Shown here one piece after another: positions 12,330 through 24,200 of a stretch of DNA of 64,000 bases. The notes below the pieces were generated by a model, which saw nothing but the letters and a program-made list of their open reading frames with translations, was not told the DNA's origin and did not search any database. Numbering within the stretch: position 1 is the first letter of the stretch; each line of letters opens with the position of its first letter. The DNA is from Hippophae tibetana. Its lineage: Eukaryota > Streptophyta > Magnoliopsida > Rosales > Elaeagnaceae. The DNA is taken from NCBI GenBank assembly GCA_037013495.1, contig CM072811.1, positions 16,312,659 to 16,376,658 on the forward strand, written 5' to 3'. A program made the translations under genes and the position numbers.

Positions 12330-13870
12330 TAAAAGAACACATTCATCATAATATGCTTACCTTTAGATTTTTCATTCATCCTAAATGAAGATGCAACATT
12401 CATGGTAGTATAATGATAATTAGTCCTAAAATTAAATGCATTGAATTTCACTTTCCTCTTTGGGCAAACAATTTCATGTTTTATAGTAGGATTTTTGAAC
12501 CTGTTATCATAATTTTCATTTGTCCTAGAATATGATGAAATATACATACATAGATGATGGTTATGAGTCCTACTATGTGAAGCATGGAAAATGTTAATAC
12601 ATTTAAGAGCATTTATCAAAAATCTACCCTTAGGCCTTTCCTACCACAATGATGACAGATAGTCACAAACTTAATAGATCTTTTAATCACATATGTAACT
12701 GTGTTAGAAGGCCTTATAGCAAATTTCATGTGTATCATGTAAGGAGGATATGTTTCAAGGTTTTAAAAATGTATTTGATTTTGATAAAGATGACGTAGTG
12801 TGCTTGTTTACATAACCTAGCCCTCTTCTATCTCTCCAGCTAGCTTTCTATAATCAAAAACTTTATTCAACCTTTTAGCTCCAATCGTTAACCTTCTTAT
12901 TTCTTCCTTTGATTGTTCAACTTCCTCCATAATATTTTTGTTTTCTTATATAAAATTTTCAAGGCTTGAATTAAGAACATTAGCACATTCAAACAGTTTA
13001 ATTTTTTTGGTTTTCTATACTTGAGGAATTTATTTTAAAGGATTTAAGTTTGTCATTTTGTTTAACTACTTCCCTTTTGCATCTTACATAATATATGAAC
13101 ACTTCATCAATACTAGTGACATTAAATTTGTTGAGTATAAATTCAATGTCACTTTTCTCATCATCTAAATCAATGTTAGACTTACTCGATTATCCACTAG
13201 TAGTTGTAGTAAATGCCAAGTAGTTAGTGTCAGATTCAATTGGATTATTGTTATCACTTTCAGAGTCAGTAAGTGTAGCATTTAAAGATTTTCCAATTTG
13301 GTTCTTCTTGTTAGCACAATAAACTGTGAAGTGACCAAAACCCATACATTCAAAACATTGAGGTCCAGTATGTTTAGATTTCTTACCATCATAACTCATA
13401 GATTTGAGTTCTCTCATATTTTGATCCTTTTGACAACTTGAGTGTTCTTTGTTTTGAGGATTCTTTTTGTTAATAGTTTGTTCAATATTTTGGTTAAGAG
13501 TACCAATTCTTCATCATCATTGTCATTGTCTTCAATCATAGCAATTTTGAAAGTGATATCTTTATTCTTTGGGGGTTTTTGAAAGCTCATGTCAAAGGTT
13601 TGAAGTGAGCCAAGAAGTTCCTCATTTTGATGGTGTGGATGTCCTTGATTTTGTTAATGGAAGTGACCTTTACATGGAAGCAAACTGGTAATGAGCAGAG
13701 AATCTTTCGAATTATAATGAAATCATCAATTTTTTCTCCTAGATATAAATGTGTTAGTAATATCACATAACTTAATATAAAATTCATGAAAAGTTTCATC
13801 CTTTTTTCAAATTGACTACCAAGCATGTGAAGCTTAGCTCTGTAGCTTGTGTGGTTCCCTCATGAGCAAC
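12330..13870 (-). pseudogene. SIRE-like Ty1/copia gag relic
   Basis: Three stretches in minus-strand order support a copia Gag. First, 13587-13826 translates with LGEKIDDFIIIRKILCSLPV and then VTSINKIKDIHTIKM, matching the LGExIxxxKIVRKILRSLP...ITAIEESKDIDT core of copia Gag. Second, 13190-13417 holds a CX2CX4HX4C zinc knuckle, CFECMGFGHFTVYC, followed by an acidic TDSESD stretch. Third, around 12830-12980 an E/K-rich coiled-coil-like segment ends LTIGAKRLNKVFDYRKLAGE, and near 12640-12680 there is the start of a second CxxC motif (CHHCGRKG). Stops and frameshifts separate these parts. Its 5' side meets the Tat-like LTR at 13891, which may have inserted into it. Confidence 0.7.
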
Positions 13871-14309
13871 ATCCAAAATATCCTCATAACTGTATTTTAT
13901 ATAGTTATTTTCACCTATTTTATTAATTATAATTGCTATGTTCTTAATGTTTTTAGTTAATTTTAGTTTAATAAATTAGTATTTACTGTTTTTTAAATAT
14001 TTTAATAAAAATTAAATAATTTGTATCGAAAACGTACTTAATTGCAAATTTTTGTGCAAAAATATAATTTCAATTAAAAGAGTGCTTAATTACAATTTAT
14101 AAAAGTCGAAAATATAATTTAAATTAAAATTGGGCCTAATTTTAATTATTAAAAGTTTAAAAATTTAATTTAAATTAGAAAAGGGCTAAACTATAATTAA
14201 AGAAAGTTGAAATTGTAATTTGAATTAAATTTGTGGGTCAAAATGCATTTAAGAAAGTTTAATATTCTGCGCAGGTTAGAAGAATCCACGCGCCATACAG
14301 CACGCGCGA

Positions 14310-14760
14310 CACGTGGACCGTCCGATCAAAGAAGAAACGGCTACGATGCGCGCGTCTAGATCACCCCCGACCAACTCGCGTGGGTACAGATTCTGTTTCA
14401 CGCGGCTCGGCGCCCGAGTAGGGCCCACCTTCTACACAGGCAAGCGTGCAGTGGGACCCACGTGTCTGACGCGTCCAATCGCTGTCCCCCACGTTACGTG
14501 CGCCTCTGATCCCGTGCCTTGATCTCTGCGTGCAACCAGATTTTCAACGAATCAAATGATGCCACGTGTCTTCACGAATCCTTGTCGCTAAACAGAAGAT
14601 GCCACGTGTCACACTCTATTTTTAAGCCAATCATGTTATGACACGTGTCATGTTACGATGTGCGCGAAAGCGTAGGATCACGCCGCGTTGCAGCCGTTAT
14701 CTCCCGTGCGACAATCCATCGTGCGCCCGTTTCCCGCAGCCAATGAAATGCTGCCACGTG
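14310..14760. promoter_or_regulatory. Cluster of six CACGTG (G-box) motifs in LTR promoter
   Basis: CACGTG occurs at 14310-14315, 14459-14464, 14563-14568, 14603-14608, 14642-14647 and 14755-14760, mostly as CCACGTGTC. CCAAT-like motifs (GCCAATCATG, GCCAATGAAA) lie between them. G-boxes bind bZIP and bHLH factors in plants and CCACGTGTC resembles an ABA-response element. The cluster is 200-650 bp upstream of the TATA box, as expected for an LTR enhancer. Confidence 0.7.
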
Positions 14761-14955
14761 TCCGCTTTAAATCCTTTCAGCGAATCAGACGCTGACATGT
14801 GGCATACATAATGAATTAAAAAAAATACAGAAATGGCGCCCTGTCTCACGCGTGAATTAAATTAAGGTTTCAATATCGAAAATCGATACGCGTGATTTTT
14901 ATTTTTTCGATACAAATTTTTACGTGTTTATTTAAAAAAAATGTATTATTTTTAG

Positions 14956-14965
14956 CTATAAATAG
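14956..14965 (+). promoter_or_regulatory. TATA box of Tat-like LTR
   Basis: CTATAAATAG lies just downstream of the GC-rich island and upstream of a purine-rich transcribed leader. Its spacing to the G-box cluster fits an LTR promoter. Confidence 0.65.
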
Positions 14966-15825
14966 GAGATAGTATGAGAGAGTAAAAAAGTTTTTGGAGT
15001 TTTGAAGAGTTTAGTTTTGGAGATTATTTTGTGTTGTTCGGTTTTGGACTGCAGAACACGCAGAAGCCATTTTTTGGCTTTTGTTGTGTTCTGCGTGTGC
15101 CAAATATTTGTGTTTTAATTTTCCTTCTTCTTCATCTAATTTTTATGTATCTGTTGTAATTTTTATTTTAAATTTATGAAGTAATTTAATTTTTCTAGGG
15201 TTGCATTTGATCTAAATTTATGATGTTTTTATTTTAATTATTTTTGAACGTTTTATAAGACGTTTGTGTTGTTTATTCTATTTCGTGTTTAATGATTTTG
15301 ATTATTTACGAATTTTATCAAATGATCCGTGGCACAAAAATAAACTTGGAAGAGGCATTTTTGTGTATATTGTTCATAAATATAATGACATGTATGATGA
15401 AGGATAGGAATATACCCTAATTGTATGTGTGGCCATTTGAGAACTTAGAACGTAATGAATCTTGGTGAATTTAATTCTCATAGAAATATAGTGAATTAAT
15501 TTAACGAGGTGTGTTTGTACGGAGCTCGGAAGAGATGTATGAATAAAATTAGAAGTTTTTGGTTGACAAATTGAATGTACTAAAAAATATAAATCAAAAG
15601 AAAATAATATGATTTGAGTTGATTAATTTGGTGAAAAATTGCAATCCTAGATTTCTTTTATTTTGTTTTGAAACTCTTTTCTTAAATTTGTTACAATCCA
15701 CGATCGTTTTGAATAAAATCAGAGAGAGATAATTTTAGTACTCAACAAACTATAGTAACAAATCTCTGTGGGAACGATAACTTACTTATCAAATTTTATT
15801 ACTTGTGACCGTGTATGCTTGCACG

Positions 15826-16259
15826 TTTTTATGTGTTAAAAAGCACACAACATATCCTAAGCATGCTTAGCAATTTCAACATGAGAAACACGACAAAACT
15901 TTTCAATAGACACAACATTAAAAGTAAAATTAATACCTTTTCGATTCTAGTTACTACCAATTTTATCTTAATTGGTCCATTCATTCTTAGATTTAGGAGT
16001 GACTACATTATCTTTGGTAACCGTAAGTGATTCCCCACCTTAAAGCATAAAGTTCTTGACACTTTCATCTATAGATCTTAGAAAGGCTCTCATACGAGCC
16101 TTGCGATATGGGTAATTAGACCCATTAAAGTAAGGCACATGGGTTATAGATAAACCCTCTCTGAAGTGATCCATAACAAATTCCTAGGCATACTAAGTGT
16201 ATCTAGTGACAAATTTGATACCAAATGAAAGTTCATTTAGTTATGGATCTAATTTGTTA
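15826..16259. other. No gene seen; probable retrotransposon flank
   Basis: A short plus-strand open frame (15815-16030) spans the LTR end and has no recognisable domain. The rest is unclassified AT-rich DNA leading into the dispersed repeat at 16260. Confidence 0.3.
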
Positions 16260-17510
16260 ACCAGTGGAAGTATGGTTTATTAAAATTTCCCAAGTAGCAA
16301 ACAACCAATCATGTGTACGTATAGTAATGTGGAAATAAAAATTCATTCATGATATTTTTAGGTCAAAACAACCTAGGCTACACCAATGACTTAAGAGGAA
16401 AATCACTGATCTAACAGACCACCTAACTATCCACTATGAAAAATAAGTATCTAGTTACAAGGCTAGAATTCAAACTACCCACTCAGGTAATTCCCCCAAG
16501 TAACCTACTAATAAGCCATTGCTTTCATCATAATCTCTACAAGAAACTTATTCAGATCTGAACTAGCATCCCGAAAAACTTAAGTTTGAACCCACACTAC
16601 TATCATATGAAAATTTAGCACATAAACATTAGTGCAAGTGTGTGTCCTAGAGTAGATTCAATAATGACCAACCTTAACTAGTTTATTTAAAAAATATATT
16701 AGATAAATAAAAAACAATTAGCAATTCTAGAGCAATTAGTTAAAAGCACAATAACATAATTATTATTGTAGGCTTGTTCACTTATCAAACATAGCCATAA
16801 TATTTTGATAAATTAACTCAATGAAAAAGCCTACTTGGAAACCTTTTAGCATAATAAAAGAGAATAAGCACAATTAAGCTCTTGTGTGGCTGGTTTCAAA
16901 TGTGTGCTTAGGTTTGTATTTATATAATATTTTTAAGCACATTAGGTTAAAGTGGAATTACCATATTATCCATAAAATCAGTTATAACACTTTTAAGAAA
17001 TAAGGACAATATAGTAAAAAGTCAATCTAACTTGTAATAGAAATAGATATTAAATTCGAAGACCTGACTGCTTGATCGATCTAACCAAGTGCTCGATGAA
17101 TCAAGCACGTAGGTCTATCAATAAAAAATCATCTTAATGAATCCAATGATCATTTAATTAATATTCAAAAAAGGTTAATGAATCTAGTGATTAAATTCGA
17201 TCGATTTAGTCCTCAGTCGATCGAGTAAATCCTTCGATCGGTCTAACAATGTATTAAAATCAATTTATTAAGATAATATTACTCGATCAATCTAATCCCT
17301 ATTGGATCAATCGAATAGCCTATTTTCACATTTTTCCATTGTGTGTAATATGCAATCTAGCAGGTATGGGAATAGAAATATACCTGATATATGATAATTA
17401 AGGCTCGATAGTTTCTTCAACTTGAAACTTTTCTTCTAAGATACACCTAGAAACTAAAATTATAATTATATGTTTTGTTCACGAATATCACCAACACTAA
17501 CATAGACCTA
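16260..17510. repeat. Dispersed repeat, copy 1 (LTR-like)
   Basis: It aligns along its length with 57330-58600 in the same orientation: CAAACAACCAATCA(T/C)..., then CTTTCATCATA(A/G)TCT, then several TCGATCGATCTA-type motifs, and finally CGAATATCACCAACACTAACATA. Its last third is shared with 21060-21490. Read on the minus strand it would start TGTTAGTGTTGGTGATATTC, compatible with an LTR, but no PBS or pol could be linked to it. Confidence 0.6.
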
Positions 17511-17520
17511 ACAAAGGTAT

Positions 17521-17660
17521 AAATTATTTTTATTTTATTAGTGGTTTATTTGCTTGTGAGTAGTTGTCATAAGCAATTTAGGATTTTACCCCATAGGTAG
17601 GGGTCTATATAGGATTATCTCGTTATATTGACGTGTTTACATGCTCTCTTATTTTAGTTT
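17521..17660 (+). repeat. Fragment of SIRE-like LTR
   Basis: TTATTTGCTTGTGAGTAGTT followed by GTCATAAGCAATTTAGGATT and TTACC parallels the LTR segment at 25875-25950 (TTACTACCAAGTGGTTGCCA, AACTTGAGGATGTTACC). It stops where the Athila-like LTR begins at 17663. Confidence 0.4.
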
Positions 17661-17662
17661 GT

Positions 17663-19431
17663 TGATGAGTGCTTAAAAATACTTAATATATCGTGATTTT
17701 ATGCATATTAAATAATTAAATAATTTTTATTATCTTAGTTTTACTATCATTTTAAACAAATCTATCTTTTTGGAATCACGGGTATGTTTTGTTATTTTTA
17801 AGGTATTTTAGCTTTTAAAAGATAAAATTGATTAACACTTGCAAAAATATCTAAAAGCCCTCCATTAAAACTTTAAAAGCTTAGAAGATAACATATGTAA
17901 AGCATTACATATGTTTCAAAAAGGATATAGAAAAAAATATGGGTTTAAAGTTGATCAGAACAATGTGGGCCACGAAGTAGAAGTTTTAAGTGCTAAAGGG
18001 TGAGGCTAATAGACTGAATATCATTCATCCTAGAATTAATGTAGGTCGTATTGTCAAAATTTTGTATGTCACGCATATGTGTAATGGATCATGTTCCAAC
18101 CAATTATCGCTTGTATCATGGCCAGTCTTTTGATCTAACATTATTTCTTTTTTTATACCTATAAGTAGGACCCATTTTAATTGCTTTCCATATCCCTTTA
18201 ATCCATTTCACTTATCCTTCTCATCTTTTATCTAAGGTTTTTAATTTTTCTTTTCTTAGTTTAAAGTTCTTCTTTCAATTGAGAGTTGAACATAGCTATA
18301 GTTTTATGTAATAGTTGTCTAAACTCAATAAATAGTAATTAGCAATTCTATTTGGAAACTTTTCAATTATCGAAATAGTATTGAAACTCTATAATTGGAA
18401 GGATACACTTAAGATATAATTAAATTTATTTCTCTTTTCAGATTAATTTATATGTTTTTCTGAATTTATTTAAAATATTGACCATATTTTTAAATTAAGC
18501 ATATCTTATTAAAATTACTATGGGATATTAGTAAAGTTATTATGTGAATAAAATATTAAAATAGGTAAACGTTTTTACAAAATTAAGTATTATTTTCTAT
18601 TTAAAAATTCTACAAAGTTTATTAAAGAAAATATAGCGATGTTAGAATTTTTGTAATAAACTCAAAATATGAAAGTTAGATTTAACATTTGATTATCTAA
18701 ATCTAATTTAGAGTATTGATCTTCTATCTTTGATTTGGTTCATGTGTATACTTAGAGTGTAAACTCAATTTCAAAGACTTTTATAAGAATTACTATAAAA
18801 TATATATATATTGATGACATATTTTTTTGTAGTAATTTTAAAATCTGATAGTTAATATTAAAATATTTAAATTCTTAAATACAACTTTCACACCTTGAAT
18901 GAAGTTTAAATTATTAGACTGGACCGAAGGGACAATTAAACATTTTACTAATATTTTTGAAAAGAAACATAATTTAATTAAAATTAACTACTAAACCCAA
19001 CTGAAGGTGATAAGTGGTTTTAATTAATAACAAATAGTAGATTTGAGCGAATGTGTTATTCGATATACAAGAGAGAATCAATAATCTTAATTCATATATT
19101 TAAATAACATAATCAATATTAAGCAAGCATAATTAACAAGCTAATATATTCCATAAATTCTCCACTCAGTATAAATGTTATCTACCTAATGTTTTCCGAA
19201 TCTATCTTATTTTTATGTGATTAGTTTAGATCTTTCAAAATCCCAAAACTTTGTGACATAATGTTTTAGGTTTATTTTACGTTTTTAAGAATTTGTTGAA
19301 TTATTTAAAAACCATATGATTCCTCTTTAAACCAAACTTAGAAGTATACCTATCATTTTCTATAAATGATTCGTGCAATTGCAAGTAATTTATAAATATA
19401 TAAAATTTGTACACCAAGTTTTGACATATCA
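17663..19431 (+). repeat. Athila-like LTR
   Basis: It starts TGATGAGTGCTTAAAAATAC and ends TTGACATATCA, followed by an AGTTTT spacer and a PBS. At about 1.77 kb it matches the size and order of the LTR at 40294-42000, including CTCAATAAATAGTAATTAGC with TCTATTTGGAA, and a series of AGTTAGATTTAA-type segments in the 3' half. The interior behind it is largely lost. Confidence 0.75.
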
Positions 19432-19437
19432 AGTTTT

Positions 19438-19450
19438 TGGTGTCGTTGTC
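19438..19450 (+). other. PBS of Athila type
   Basis: TGGTGTCGTTGTC follows the LTR end and is a C-to-T-decayed form of TGGCGCCGTTGCC. This fixes the orientation as plus. Confidence 0.7.
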
Positions 19451-20900
19451 AAAAAGACGGTTAATAGCAACAAAAACTATCTAAATTTTGTATCATCATT
19501 TATAAAAGAAAAAAATTATATCCAAGTATGTACCAATATATGAGGATTCTATTATGATTGGAAATCACCTTTCTTCCTACTGCATTTTGTTAAATTTAGT
19601 AGGTCTTAACTTTTCGTACTTCTAATTATATTTCCATTCTACTTAGATTAAATTAAAATTTCAGTTCTTCTATTTTATTTATTTATGTACCATCTTCTTA
19701 TTTCTTTACTATTGTGTTTGCTTTACTATTTTACTTTCGCTATTTGCAAGTAGGGGTGAGTCTCTAGAAGTAGTCAATTCCTGACCCTATCTGGTAGTGG
19801 AATTTCTCATAAATTGTATAACAAAGAAAAAGAAACATCATTAAGAGAGTACTATGAAACCTAGTATATACCTACATATAATAGACTCGACCTGCTCTGA
19901 TATCAAAATTTTCAAGACCAACCCCATCTTAACCATAAAGCACGTGATGCATCCTAAACGACTATAATAACTAGCATTCTTATGCTAACTTTGTTTTACT
20001 TGAAGATTTCATTTAAAAAGATTTTAAAAAAATGGATAGAGTCTCCCATTTTGGACTAACCTCCAACCAAATGACAAAATTTTTAAAAGGATATTTTTCA
20101 CAAACCAACAAACTTTATATAATTTTTTATAACCATAATGCAACTCATGATCATAAACATAAATACATTCTTTAATATATATATATTCACCAAAACATAA
20201 GGCTTTCTAATCTTTTCCATTAGTCCATAACTCATCAACCAAAATACAGTTTACAAATTGGCAAGAAGATAGAACAATCTAGATTGTATAACAAAAGGTT
20301 GATCATAAACCTCTAAAATCACACAATGTGGTATCAAAAGTTGTTACCAAAGGGAGAAAAATAAATATAAATGGCATGCTTGAAAGCTCAGTGATTGGAT
20401 AAGTTTATAACATATTTTTCCTTGATACTTATGCAAGCTTCATTTGAAATACTTACGAATTCTCATGAATTGCAATAATGAATGTGTTATCTTATGAGTT
20501 ACCATGAAATAGTATTATGGTGAAAATGATTTATGTCCGATTTTTAGAATATAATAACATATTATCTTATGAGGTACCATGAAATAACATTATGATGAAA
20601 ATAATTTATGTTTGATCTTTTGAATATATTAATGTATTATTATACCAAGAGCACCTGAAGATTCGGTCGCACACGTAGGGTTTTTTTAACACTGGCACAA
20701 GCTCTCAACTTTATGTGTGGGGAATTTACCTAATGCAGCCATTAGAAAGGCTCAATTGGCTTAGCAGATATGTCTTATGCGTGTTGAATTCATTAAACAG
20801 ATAGATATCATACTAAGCTTAACTGGTAAACATCATAATGAACTAAACTGGACCAAATCTATTGGTCATGATATCTTACCAAGTTAAATTGAATATTTTG
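19451..20900. other. Decayed leader and unclassified DNA with an 85-bp tandem duplication
   Basis: 19451-19790 resembles the leader after the PBS of the element at 40294. From about 19880 the sequence changes character. TTGATATCAGAGC (minus strand, about 19898-19911) resembles an initiator-Met PBS, but no LTR could be attached to it. A unit starting TTATCTTATGAG occurs at 20487 and 20572. No coding domain was recognised. Confidence 0.35.
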
Positions 20901-21059
20901 ACTATTGAATAGAGCCAACTTTCACTAAAAACTAATGGGAAAGTACTCTAGAAATTTTTAAATATTTACTAAACTTGCAAGCTTGTATAGAAAATAGTAT
21001 GTAATAAAACATTTAATATATGCTTGTAAATTATATTGCTTTTGGATGACTGGGTCAAA

Positions 21060-21500
21060 TAATAAAATAAATATATTCTCATGGTATACATACCCTCTAG
21101 TGCGATTAATCTACTTAAATCTTGATCGATCTAGTAAAAAATTAATTAATTTAGAAACAAGTAGATCAATCTAGTCATTAATCTTGATCGATCTAGTGCT
21201 TGATATGTCGAGTTAATGCTTCAATCGATCTAGTCACATTAAAGATTAATTAAGCCAATTTTAATTAAGCTCAATCGATCTAGTCATCACTCGATTGATT
21301 AAGCGAACTATTTGAACAATATTCCTATGTGTCTAATATAAAATGTAACATGCACGGGAACAGAGATATACTTGAGATTTGATTACTAAGGCTTGATAAT
21401 TTCTTCAGCTTGAAAATATTCTTGAAATACACATCTAGAAACTAATATTAAATACAAATATTTTCTTCATGAATATCACCAATACTCACAAACCTTACAC
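21060..21500. repeat. Dispersed repeat, copy 2 (partial)
   Basis: It shares the TCGATCGATCTAGT-rich part and the ending TGAATATCACCAATACTCAC with the repeats at 16260-17510 and 57330-58600. The first two thirds of the full repeat are absent or too diverged to recognise. Confidence 0.55.
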
Positions 21501-21539
21501 CATTATCTCTTTATTCTTTGTGCTGAGGGGTTGTCTTGT

Positions 21540-21800
21540 TTGTTGAGAAAAATTGAAAGCACTAATATTATATGATTTATTTTAATTTAAATGTTATAAA
21601 AATATTTGAATATGTATGATTTTATCATTATTTATTCAAGTCTATGTTTTCAAAATCACGAGTATGCTCTGTTGTTTTTAACCTATTTTTGAATTCAAAT
21701 TGATTAAAATGACAAATGCTTGAAGAGTCATGCCTGAAAGCACTCATTTGCAACATATAAGATTAAAAGAATAAAACATGTAAATCTTACAAGTGATCTA
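21540..21800 (+). repeat. Fragment of an Athila-like LTR 5' end
   Basis: It matches the first 250 bp or so of the LTR at 40294: GAAAGCACTAATATTATATG, then TTTTATCATTATTTA, TCTATGTTTTCAAAATCACG and GCACTCATTTGCAAC. The rest of that LTR is missing and copia sequence follows. Confidence 0.55.
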
Positions 21801-21859
21801 GCTAGCTTTTAAGTGGTGATACAAGAAAGTGTAGAAAGATAGGATCTTTCTATCTCAAG

Positions 21860-22650
21860 CTAAGAATGCCAATGAATTGGTTAAGAAGTTTGGTTTTGAT
21901 GATACTTCTCCTACTCCGAATCCTATGAGTAACACCCTTAAAATTCATCAAGAACTTTCTAGAAAATAGGTAGAGAAAACTTTGTACATGAGTATGATTG
22001 GGAGTCTCCTGTATCTAACTACAAGCTACCTCGACATCTCATTCAATGTAGGAATTTGTGCTAGATACTAGGCCAGCCCTAAAGAATCACATCTTGTTAT
22101 AGTTAAACGAATCATCAAATGTGTCAAGGGCACCTTAGAATTTGGTATATTGTATCCTTGAGATACTACTATAGAATTGATTGGGTATTCCAATGTCGAT
22201 TGAGCTCGGTGTAATGATGATAGTAAAAGTACATTTAGATGTGGATTCTATGTGGGTAATTCCTTGATATCTTGGCATGGTGAGAAGTAAAGTTCAGTAT
22301 CCCTTTCCACTATTGAGGGTAAGTATATTGTTGTTGGTTTGTATTGTTCACAATTACTTTTGATGAAGCAAATGTTATCAGACTATGGTATCATGGTTAA
22401 AAACCTTATTTCACTTTATGATAGCAACAATGATATCTACATCTCAAACAATTCACTCCAAAATTCAAAGACCAAACATATTGATTTATGACATCATATT
22501 TTAAGAGATCTTATAGAATTTAACACCCTGTCCTTGTAGCATATCAACATAGATCATCAGATCATTGATAATTTTACTAAACCTCTAGACTTTCAAATGC
22601 TAGAATCCCTGAGAAAGGCTATTGGTATGTGTATCTCTCCCTAAGAGACT
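21860..22650 (+). pseudogene. SIRE-like copia RT end and RNase H relic
   Basis: Translating in plus frames gives a recognisable C-terminal copia pol. Segments in order are MSMIGSLLYLTTSYLDISFN, ASPKESHLVIVKRIIKCVKG (the P.x.H..A.KRI..Y.KGT motif), GFYVGNSLISWHGEK (RNase H core), SNNSLQNSKTKHIDL and the closing TKPLDFQMLESLRKAIGMC. At least four in-frame stops and a D-W loss in the Y.D.DW.G motif show it is dead. The closing motifs resemble SIRE/Maximus elements (TKALD...F..LR..LG.C). Confidence 0.75.
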
Positions 22651-23346
22651 ACCTTCTGAGTTGTTTAGATTTGTTTGAGAGTGAAACAATTTGTGTTTTG
22701 TAATTTTTTGTTCTTATTTCTTATTTATTGCATGAATGATATGATTATAGAATTTTTGTATACCTTTTCTCCCTCATATAGAGGTGTTTTTAACTTTCTG
22801 TGTTAAAATGAGGAGAAGTTTTTATGCACAACTTTATGCTTATTTCCATATTGTGTGTTGTATGGGTGGTAAGTGTAGGATTTAATTGCATCTTATTTTC
22901 TAACATGCATACACTTAGGGGAAGTACTAAATAAAGTTAGGGGGACTTGTGTACTTTGCATGTGATTTTCCTATCATTGTGTACCTATGTAGGGGTAAGA
23001 TAATGGTATATGGATAAACGATATTCAATTTATGCATGATACATTCATGGATTATATTTGTTTCATGTGTAAAGATTACAGATTTTAATTGAAGTCTTTG
23101 AGCTTTAGTTGTGTTGTGCTATTAAGACCCTTGTGTTTCAAAAAAAATTAGTTGAGTTTATTCAAGAAGATGGATGGACTACAAAAGAGAGATAGATTTG
23201 GTTTAGGTGTTTTTTTAGGTTTTGTGTGTGTCGATGTTTTGTTCATGGGAAAAAACATATTTAGGTCATCTTTATGATCATCTTATGATGTGCATCTGTA
23301 CTTATTTGTATAGTGATTTGACATGGAAAGCAAAATAGGGAGAATG
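22651..23346 (+). mobile_element. SIRE-like element 3' region with polypurine tract
   Basis: Noncoding stretch between the RNase H relic and the LTR at 23347. It contains ATGCATACACTTAGGGGAAG (about 22905) and a purine tract before TAAGTTCTGT at 23347, both paralleled at 5540 and 6030. No env-like open frame was seen. Confidence 0.45.
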
Positions 23347-23701
23347 TAAGTTCTGTTGTACTCTGTATCTTTATGTTGGCTTCCCGTGTACAAAACATTA
23401 TGTTTATTTATTGTAATTATTATTTTTTCTTCCTTTGTCTAAGGTAAATTACTACGAATTAGTATGCACACATGCACTTAGTTTGGGATGCTATGTTTAA
23501 ATGAATTTTTTCACACACCACAAGGTTCATTGTTTAGTATGCAGGCTAGGTCATGTGTAATTTTTTGTTCGTTTTAGGTGCGAGTATTTATAGAAATTAC
23601 TCAGTAATTTTTGGAATAAAAAATTCTTATTTTTAGCACCTGGGCAAGGTAGCTTGCCAAGGGCCTCGCCACAACCCATGAAGTGGTCACGGTGAGGTGG
23701 T
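23347..23701 (+). repeat. SIRE-like LTR copy 1, 5' part
   Basis: It starts TGTAAGTTCTGTTG. From 23486 (GGGATGCTATGTTTAAAT) to the motif GAGGTGGT it closely matches 25976-26202. The match breaks exactly where TGATGAGTGC of the inserted LTR begins. Confidence 0.6.
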
Positions 23702-24101
23702 TGATGAGTGCTCAAAAAACACTAAAATAGCCATGATTTTATGCACATTAATTGATTAAAAATATATATATTTATATGTTTTATCATATATTTATATAAA
23801 TTTGTCTTTTTCGGAATCACGGGTATTTTTATTGTTTTTCAGGTATTTTGGCTTAAAAATGCAACTTAAAGACTCAAAGAGGAATACAGGAAGCAATACA
23901 TCATAAATATATTAATAAACAAATGGGGAAAGGTCAACAAATATGGAAAAATTGGACAAAATAGGTCAAAAAGGACAAAAATGAGAAAATCGTGCCGCCG
24001 CGCCCCAGCGCCCAGCTCCGCCCCAAGCTGCGCGTGCAGGTACTGTTCATCCGCGCGCGCCGACACCCGTTTTGCCCCATTTTTCACGTGCAGCCGCCCC
24101 A

Positions 24102-24120
24102 TGACGTCATGCTGACGTCA
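24102..24120. promoter_or_regulatory. Paired TGACGTCA motifs in LTR promoter
   Basis: Two palindromic TGACGTCA sites (24102-24109 and 24113-24120) lie about 70 bp upstream of the TATA box, followed by TCAATGACCTCA. In plants such sites bind TGA-type bZIP factors. Confidence 0.65.
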
Positions 24121-24190
24121 TCAATGACCTCAGCATTTCCATTACGCGTTTTTACATTTTTTTTTACTCATTTTTTCTCTCCATCCTCAT

Positions 24191-24200
24191 CTATAAATAC
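24191..24200 (+). promoter_or_regulatory. TATA box of the Athila-like LTR
   Basis: CTATAAATAC follows the GC-rich promoter and precedes a C/T-rich leader (CCCCCCTTCCC, TCTCTCTTTC), as expected for LTR transcription start. Confidence 0.65.

Larger units (their letters stand above)
13891..15825 (+). repeat. Tat-like Ty3/gypsy LTR, possibly solo
   Basis: It starts TGTATTTTATATAG in AT-rich DNA, rises to a GC-rich promoter island (14270-14820), has a TATA box CTATAAATAG at 14956-14965, and ends in sequence like the 3' end of Tat LTRs (CTCTGTGGGAACGATAACTT ... CTTGTGACCGTGTATGCTTG). No PBS or interior follows, so it may be a solo LTR. I did not find a clean target duplication, so both borders are approximate. 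The left flank is the copia gag relic. Confidence 0.55.

Noticed and set aside
14313..14522. GC-rich 69-codon open frame
   Set aside because: It lies in the promoter island of the Tat-like LTR and has no domain; GC-rich DNA simply lacks stops.
13870..15850. Perfect target duplication for the Tat-like LTR
   Set aside because: ATATCC occurs on both sides (about 13882 and 15852), but using it would give LTR ends that are not TG/CA-like, so I did not accept it.
19890..19915. Isolated iMet-type PBS on the minus strand
   Set aside because: TTGATATCAGAGC looks convincing, but no LTR end abuts it and no interior follows to the left.
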